Shown here piece after piece: positions 59,845 through 64,000 of a stretch of 64,000 nucleotides of DNA (within the stretch, counting starts at the first letter, position 1; each line of letters begins with the position of its first letter). The stretch lies in NCBI RefSeq assembly GCF_030698145.1, contig NZ_JAUYNW010000080.1:85554-149553 (forward strand), read 5' to 3'. The translations under genes and the position numbers were made by a program. The notes beneath the pieces were generated by a model, which had not been told where the DNA came from, made no database searches, and saw only the letters and a list, made by a program, of their open reading frames with translations. Origin of the DNA: Phenylobacterium sp. GTDB lineage: Bacteria > Pseudomonadota > Alphaproteobacteria > Caulobacterales > Caulobacteraceae.

Positions 59845-60834
59845 CTACGCGTCGACCAGGGTCATGCCGCGTTCGTCGTAGCGGGTTCCCTGGACCTTGT
59901 CGGCCAGGCCGTCGAGGCTGGCGGTCTCGGCGGGGGTGAGCTGCAGCTCGGCGGCCTTGAGGTTGCCCTCGAGGTTGGCGAGCTTGGTCGTGCCGGGGAT
60001 CACCACCACGTTGGGCTTGGTGGCCAGCACCCAGGCGAGCGCGATCTGCGAGGGGGTGGCGCCCCGCGCCTTGGCCAGGCGCTCGATCTCGTCGACGAGG
60101 GCGATGTTGGCGCCATAGGCGTCGCCCTGGAAGCGCGGTGAGACCACGGCGCGGTAGTCCTGGCCCTGCGGACGCACCTCACGGCTGAAGGCGCCGGTCA
60201 GCATGCCCCGGCCGAGCGGCGAATAGGCCACCACGCTCACCCCGGTCTCCCAGCAGTGGGGCAGGACCTCGCGCTCGATGTCGCGGGTGAAGATCGAATA
60301 CTCCCACTGGACCGCGGCGATGGGATGGACCGCCTGGGCGCGGCGCAGGGTCTCGGCGTTGACCTCGGAGAGGCCGATCGCGCCGATCTTGCCCTCGGCC
60401 ACCAGCTTGGCCATGGCCCCGACGGTCTCCTCGATCGGCAGGGCCGGGTCCTTGCGGTGCAGGTAGTAGAGGTCGACGTGGTCGGTCTTCAGCAGGCGCA
60501 GGGACTGCTCGATGGCCCGGCGCATATTGGCCTCCGAGCCGTCAACTCCGGTCACGGTGCGGGTGGCGAGGTTGCCCACCGGGCCGAACTTGGTGGCGAT
60601 GAAGGCCTGGTCGCGGCGGTCGTGGAACGCCTCGCCCAGCAGTTCCTCGTTGGCGCCGAAGCCGTAGAGCTCGGCGGTGTCGAAATGGTCGACGCCGCGC
60701 TCGAGGGCGGCGTGCAGCAGCTTGACGGCTTCGGTCTTGTCCATGGGCTCGCCATAGGCGACGGACATGCCCATGCAGCCGAGACCGATGGCGTTCACTT
60801 GACGGCCGGTACGGCCGATTTCACGACGGATCAT
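59845..60834 (-). CDS. Aldo/keto reductase
   Basis: The ATG at 60834 (MIRREIGRTGRQVNAIGLGCMGMSVAYGEPMDKTEAVKLL) has GGAGCTCCCC upstream; the ORF track begins earlier. 329 aa. AKR tetrad: Asp in DHFDTAELYGFGANEELLG with Tyr in AELYG, Lys in FIATKFGPVG, and His in YLHRKD. NADPH-dependent carbonyl reductase, closest in look to the AKR11/AKR13-type GLGCMGMS group. It lies 108 bases downstream of a TetR gene in the same direction, with a TetR-type dyad shared with that regulator in the gap. Confidence 0.93.
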   Translation of the reverse strand: MIRREIGRTGRQVNAIGLGCMGMSVAYGEPMDKTEAVKLLHAALERGVDHFDTAELYGFGANEELLGEAFHDRRDQAFIATKFGPVGNLATRTVTGVDGSEANMRRAIEQSLRLLKTDHVDLYYLHRKDPALPIEETVGAMAKLVAEGKIGAIGLSEVNAETLRRAQAVHPIAAVQWEYSIFTRDIEREVLPHCWETGVSVVAYSPLGRGMLTGAFSREVRPQGQDYRAVVSPRFQGDAYGANIALVDEIERLAKARGATPSQIALAWVLATKPNVVVIPGTTKLANLEGNLKAAELQLTPAETASLDGLADKVQGTRYDERGMTLVDA

Positions 60835-60874
60835 GGGGAGCTCCGTTCTGTCGAGATGGGGTATGGGGGAGGTG

Positions 60875-60892
60875 TGTGAGCGTTCACTCACA
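60875..60892. promoter_or_regulatory. TetR-type operator upstream of the aldo/keto reductase gene
   Basis: TGTGAG-CGTTCA-CTCACA has perfect 6-bp arms and matches the palindrome TGTGAGCAT-ATGCTCACA at the regulator start in its outer arms (TGTGAG, CTCACA). It lies about 40 bases before the reductase start. Confidence 0.7.
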
Positions 60893-60942
60893 TCGTCTTA
60901 TAGGCCCCGCCCCGGGCCGGCGTCAAGCTGGAATACCGATGT

Positions 60943-61512
60943 TCAGGCGCGCCAGGCGTCCACGACGGCGTCGGCGGCCATGTCCAGCTCGGCGTCGCTC
61001 CAGGCCCGGCCCTTGATCTCGCTTTTGACCATGTAGCCGACCGGGCCGAAGAACAGGTTCGACAGGATGTCGGTCGGCAGGCTCTTGAACACGCCCGCCG
61101 CCACGCCGGCGTCGCGCAGGCGGGTGAGGGCCGCGCCGATGCGTTCGTGGGCCGCTCCGCCTTCGCGTTCCGACAGGGCGGACTCGGCGAAGCGCTGGCC
61201 GAAGGTGAAGGCCTCGGTGTCGGAGCGATAGGCGTTGAGCAGGGTCAGCCACAGCCGCTTCAGGCGCTCGGTGGGCGGCCCGTCGCCGTCCCCGGCCTCG
61301 GAGATGGCGGTGAACACCTCGCCCTTCAGCCGGCGATAGGCCTCGATCAGCAGGTCGTCCTTGCTGGGGAAGTGACGGTAGAGCGTGCCCTCGGCGACCC
61401 CGGTCTCCGCGGCGATCGCCGCGGTGGTGGCCGCGCCCATGCCGTCCCGGGCCACGATCTTCAGCGCCGCGCGCAGAAGGCGATCCTTGGTGCTGAGAGT
61501 GTCTGTGAGCAT
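60943..61512 (-). CDS. TetR/AcrR-family regulator
   Basis: The ATG at 61512 gives 189 aa; the long ORF-track extension continues through repeats and is not native. HTH at about residues 8-52: KDRLLRAALKIVARDGMGAATTAAIAAETGVAEGTLYRHFPSKDDLLIEAYRRLKG. The C-terminal domain binds a small ligand (VFKSLPTDILSNLFFGPVGYMVKSEIKGRAWSDAELD). Its start codon lies inside an 18-bp perfect palindrome, so autorepression by blocking initiation is likely. The same arm sequence precedes the aldo/keto reductase gene just downstream. Confidence 0.9.
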   Translation of the reverse strand: MLTDTLSTKDRLLRAALKIVARDGMGAATTAAIAAETGVAEGTLYRHFPSKDDLLIEAYRRLKGEVFTAISEAGDGDGPPTERLKRLWLTLLNAYRSDTEAFTFGQRFAESALSEREGGAAHERIGAALTRLRDAGVAAGVFKSLPTDILSNLFFGPVGYMVKSEIKGRAWSDAELDMAADAVVDAWRA

Positions 61513-61521
61513 ATGCTCACA
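61504..61521. promoter_or_regulatory. 18-bp perfect palindrome overlapping the TetR start codon
   Basis: TGTGAGCAT-ATGCTCACA is a perfect dyad whose centre contains the CAT/ATG of the regulator start. Its TGTGAG/CTCACA arms recur upstream of the aldo/keto reductase gene. Two sites next to a TetR gene and its neighbour are strong evidence for its operator. Confidence 0.75.
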
Positions 61522-61558
61522 CGTCGGGGTTCGAGGAGCGCGTGTCAAGTTCATCTCT

Positions 61559-61694
61559 TCCTCCCACATCGCGAAGCGAATGGGGGAGGGGGACCATCCG
61601 CAAGGATGGTGGAGGGGGCGAAACTGGGTGCTGAGCTTGAGGCCGCCCCCACCACCACCTTCGGCGGTCCCCCGCCCCCGTAAACGGGTGAGGA
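61559..61694. repeat. Pair of inverted REP-like elements
   Basis: The first element (61559-61619) runs TCCTCCCACATCGCGAAGCG to GGATGGTGGAGGGGGC. The second (61644-61694), read on the minus strand, runs TCCTCACCCGTTTACGGGGG to GGTGGTGGTGGGGGC. They share the GGGGGAGGGGGACC-type core and ends, so they are inverted copies of one dispersed palindromic repeat. No gene is present between the TetR and HhH genes (191 bases). Confidence 0.75.
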
Positions 61695-61703
61695 AAAGTG
61701 AGC

Positions 61704-61895
61704 TCAGGGCTTGAAGGCCAAACCCTTGGAGGCCAGCGCGTTCCTGAGCGCGCCCAGGGCGTTGGGGCCCATGCCGTGCAGGGCCGCGATCTGCGCCTCG
61801 GTCCGTTCGGTGAGGTCTTCGAGATGGACGACACCGGCGCCGGCCAGGGCGCGCTGGGCCGGCTTGGCGAGCTTCGGCAGGTCTGTCCGGGTCAT
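61704..61895 (-). CDS. Small helix-hairpin-helix protein
   Basis: 63 aa: KLAKPAQRALAGAGVVHLEDLTERTEAQIAALHGMGPNALGALRNALASKGLAFKP. This is a RNA-polymerase-alpha-CTD-like / HhH unit in which LHGMGPNALGALRNAL is the G-x-G hairpin that contacts the DNA backbone. Similar stand-alone proteins are annotated as DNA-binding or HhH proteins of unknown function. The ATG follows a purine-rich stretch. It is divergent from the monooxygenase gene across 139 bases. Confidence 0.75.
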   Translation of the reverse strand: MTRTDLPKLAKPAQRALAGAGVVHLEDLTERTEAQIAALHGMGPNALGALRNALASKGLAFKP

Positions 61896-62034
61896 GGCTG
61901 GCCTCCGATGAGACGGGGTCCAGAGAGCAGTGGCGCACCCTCATTCCGTACTCTATCTTCGAAGATAGATCACCCCTGGGACGCACCACGGGACAGGCAT
62001 TCCAAGTCTACGATTTTCGATCGAGGTCTACTTC

Positions 62035-63846
<1,812 letters not shown>

Positions 63847-63866
63847 GGGAACGAGGGGTTCAGATC

Positions 63867-63897
63867 CTCCCCCAGCGCGCAGCGCGATTTGGGGGAG
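63867..63897. repeat. REP-like hairpin next to the IS110 transposase end
   Basis: CTCCCCCA, inner GCGCGCAGCGCGATT, then TGGGGGAG. The 8-bp arms are perfect. It resembles the elements at 59.8 and 61.6 kb and lies nine bases from the transposase stop codon. Confidence 0.7.
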
Positions 63898-63906
63898 CAA
63901 CCGTAG

Positions 63907-64000
63907 TTAGGCTGGCGCATGTCTCCAGTCTGTGTTGTCGCGGATCATGGCGTTGAGGGTGACGAGGAGCCGTCGCATGCAGGCGGTGAGGGCGAGCTTT
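63907..64000 (-). CDS. IS110-family transposase, C-terminal end (partial, runs off the window)
   Basis: Not in the ORF track. Reading the minus strand from the window end gives KLALTACMRRLLVTLNAMIR, then DNTDWRHAPA and a stop. KLALTACMR-LL--LNAM-RD-T-W is the conserved C-terminal tail of IS110/IS1111 transposases, the DEDD-type recombinases guided by bridge RNAs. The rest lies beyond 64,000, so integrity cannot be judged. The short 3' flank abuts a REP-like palindrome, a known target preference of this family. Confidence 0.85.
   Translation of the reverse strand, partial: KLALTACMRRLLVTLNAMIRDNTDWRHAPA

Overview
The window is a chromosome segment of a high-GC alphaproteobacterium. I infer the order Caulobacterales (Phenylobacterium/Caulobacter-like). 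The reasons are the gene families (TonB-dependent receptor with a TPR-sulfotransferase, UPF0262, DUF2948, RHH-less PutA with a divergent Lrp), frequent GTG/TTG starts, and a tRNA-His with no encoded G at position -1. I could run no searches. Family names come from motifs read in the translations.

1-15,040 is the right part of a prophage structural module. In order it holds the end of the large terminase, an M23 peptidase, a small exported protein, a P22-type portal, an unknown protein, scaffold, P22-type coat protein, a small head protein, an adaptor, and tail/fibre genes. An alpha/beta hydrolase lies antisense inside the fibre genes. Then come a nozzle-like protein, a protein with a C-terminal S74 chaperone domain, a coiled-coil/TM lysis candidate and an M15 endolysin. 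No integrase or repressor is visible, so those must lie to the left. A DUF2239 gene and tRNA-Thr(GGT) follow; the tRNA 3' end faces the prophage.

15,883-23,433 is core housekeeping: a 46-aa conserved small protein, murA, a DUF2948 gene, hisD, an SH3/glycine-zipper envelope protein, a UPF0262 gene, an LMW-PTP-like phosphatase, infA, maf, a short RNase E/G, yacG and tRNA-Phe(GAA). The 46-aa gene and yacG are absent from the supplied ORF track.

23,646-38,628 concerns uptake and oxidation. It contains a TPR-sulfotransferase, a TonB-dependent receptor, a BetI-like TetR regulator, then a tight Rieske oxygenase / FAD oxidoreductase / APC transporter run, an NTF2-like protein, an exported M20 peptidase, and exbB-exbD-tonB followed by tRNA-His.

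38,665-53,689 is an arginine/ornithine/proline catabolism region. It contains putA with a divergent Lrp regulator, an M20 amidohydrolase and Lrp regulator beside astA-astD-astB, then an Lrp / malonyl-CoA-synthetase-like / ornithine cyclodeaminase operon and an AraC regulator. astC and a canonical astE are not here. The M20 protein is a candidate stand-in for AstE, and ornithine cyclodeaminase could feed proline to PutA.

53,857-64,000 is accessory: a DUF2306-type membrane protein and two tandem paralogues, a diheme cytochrome with a parallel beta-helix protein, a SEL1-type lipoprotein, a TetR/aldo-keto reductase pair sharing a palindromic operator, REP-like palindromes, a helix-hairpin-helix protein, a Baeyer-Villiger-type monooxygenase, and the C-terminal end of an IS110-family transposase abutting a REP-like hairpin.
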